Source: Fasciolopsis buskii (Eukaryota; Platyhelminthes; Trematoda; Plagiorchiida; Fasciolidae). From it: a stretch of 64,000 bases of DNA. The stretch is from positions 68,506-132,505 of the forward strand of contig LUCM01009324.1 of the NCBI GenBank assembly GCA_008360955.1. Direction: 5' to 3'. Position numbers and translations under genes: made by a program. How positions within the stretch are numbered: position 1 is the first letter of the stretch; each line of letters opens with the position of its first letter. Below are positions 62,801 through 64,000 of the stretch, piece after piece. The notes under the pieces were generated by a model, which saw nothing but the letters and a program-made list of their open reading frames with translations, was not told where the DNA came from and did no database searches.

Positions 62801-64000
62801 CACTGGCCATCCTGTTGACAATACCCACGGTCAGTGTATGGATTCCGGACAGGATTGCTCTTGTGGTACTTGTGTGATGAAGTGGCCACTATCACCACTG
62901 TGTCAGAACCACTGTAATCTTAAAACAACATCCAAAGCAAACTGCGACGCGGTTTACCATTCCGGGATACCAATCATTCTCTATCTATTTTTGTCAAAAA
63001 ACTGAGATATTTTAGTGGAGCGAATTAGCACAACTGGTAGCTCACTAAATTTTTTACTTGACAGATAATGATCCTGTTTGCTTTGATATATTGTTGAATT
63101 CGCAACCAAAAAGGGATTCCCACTAAATTAATGAAAGAAAGATTAATAGTCGCACGAATGAGTTCCTCAAAAACGTCATCATTATGAATACCCAACTCAG
63201 TTTTTATGTAAGTTTTATCCATGATAAATGCATTCACTAAAACTCGTAAATCAATGTCTCTCATTATACTGTCTGTGACAAACCATGTTCCTTAAAAATC
63301 AAACAGATTTTTCCATGTGTACCGATGAGTTAGGTTCCCGGAATCCTGAAACCTGGAGAAGTTGACCACGGATGATGAAAATCATCGACTATGACATTTG
63401 ACGTGAATGGTGTTTACTTTACTATGCTCGATTTATGCCACTAAACCGTGTCTCCCGATTGATAGAGGCTTTACTTGAGTGTTTGTATTTGTGAAATCTA
63501 AGCGTGGATTTAAAGAGTACGGATGCTACGGTCATCATACATTTCCTCTTTTATTATTCTTCATCTGGTTACGGCTATTCCCAACTGAGAAAAACACGAG
63601 CACTGCTTCATATAACGAAACAAACGGAATTGTAAATAAAAATACAGTAGACTCGACTGTTCACTTAAACCGGTCGTTTATTTATATCCATCTAGTCATC
63701 GAAAATGAGAAAAGCAGCTGACAAACATTCCTTTGTTTAGTGATTAGTGATACGTGATCGTGAAATACTTCAACAACCCGAAGAACTGGATTATTTGTAC
63801 AACTGAAATACATCCATTCAGTTAATCCTTACATAGGGGAAGAATGTTGTGGCTGTACTCGCATTCAACAAACCTGCCCTCCTGGGGGGACACAGACTTA
63901 TGACCAAAAGAATAGCGATGCAGACTCATCTGCTGCTGCTGCAAGGGGATATATGAACGTGACCCAACACTAAAACTTAGCGTGAGAGCTCAAGTGATAG
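50861..64000. other. Presumed cadherin intron or downstream non-genic DNA
   Basis: No cadherin repeat, transmembrane or tail exon was recognised. One weak exon candidate is 55630-55720: acceptor-like CCTTAG before it, donor-like AAG|GTATGT after it, open frame, and phase matching the cadherin exon, but the peptide is not cadherin-like. A minus-strand frame at 60573-60773 and another at 63025-63264 have protein-like composition but no known family. Confidence 0.45.
55245..55300 (+). repeat. Possible tRNA-related repeat
   Basis: TGGCTCATGGAGG (A-box-like, 55249) and GGTTAGGGTCC (B-box-like, 55278) are about 30 bp apart. Both boxes are imperfect and no cloverleaf closes. It may be a decayed SINE head or coincidence. 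Confidence 0.25.

Noticed and set aside
63017..63070. A-box-like TTAGCACAACTGGTAG
   Set aside because: No matching B box or stem structure follows.
63755..63815. DRE-containing 20-codon stretch that might continue EC6
   Set aside because: Bounded by stops, no acceptor of good quality, and the sequence after DRE is not cadherin-like.

Overview
Organism. This is eukaryotic DNA with moderately low GC, mostly non-coding, with one very long coding exon bounded by splice-like signals, microsatellites, and degenerate non-LTR retrotransposons and short non-autonomous elements. The two recognisable reverse-transcriptase relics resemble families common in flatworms, and a cadherin gene with very long introns fits a platyhelminth (trematode or tapeworm). 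This is inference from motif resemblance; nothing in the window fixes the species. There are no operons, ribosome-binding sites, CRISPR arrays or rRNA genes.

Layout. Positions 1-8.5 kb are essentially featureless, with one tRNA-like SINE remnant near 1.3 kb. At 8.5-10.9 kb a 255-bp foldback insertion lies beside a decayed minus-strand non-LTR retrotransposon (9.2-10.86 kb) whose YADD box is still legible. From 11 to 40 kb the DNA is non-genic apart from tRNA-like repeats (15.2, 19.4, 20.4 kb), an ATT/AGT microsatellite abutting a terminal-inverted-repeat element (23.1-23.4 kb), a second 256-bp copy of the foldback insertion (24.2-24.4 kb), an inverted relative of the 23-kb element (31.7 kb) and three strong palindromes. 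The only convincing protein-coding gene begins at 40,462: an exon of about 2.5 kb encoding a signal peptide, five complete cadherin repeats and the start of a sixth. It ends at a splice donor at 42,971/42,972. The rest of the window (43-64 kb) is most simply the first coding intron. It holds a GT microsatellite, tRNA-like repeats, and a nearly full-length but broken CR1/L2-type retrotransposon on the minus strand (48.0-50.86 kb) containing a 25-N assembly gap.

Most notable. The two foldback insertions (8,530-8,784 and 24,180-24,435) are nearly the same length, share about 160 bp, are each flanked by a perfect 13-bp direct repeat of different sequence, and carry a hammerhead-ribozyme-like (but apparently degenerate) segment in the inverted arms. 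The combination points to a small non-autonomous family mobilised by reverse transcription, with a Penelope-like origin as the leading hypothesis.
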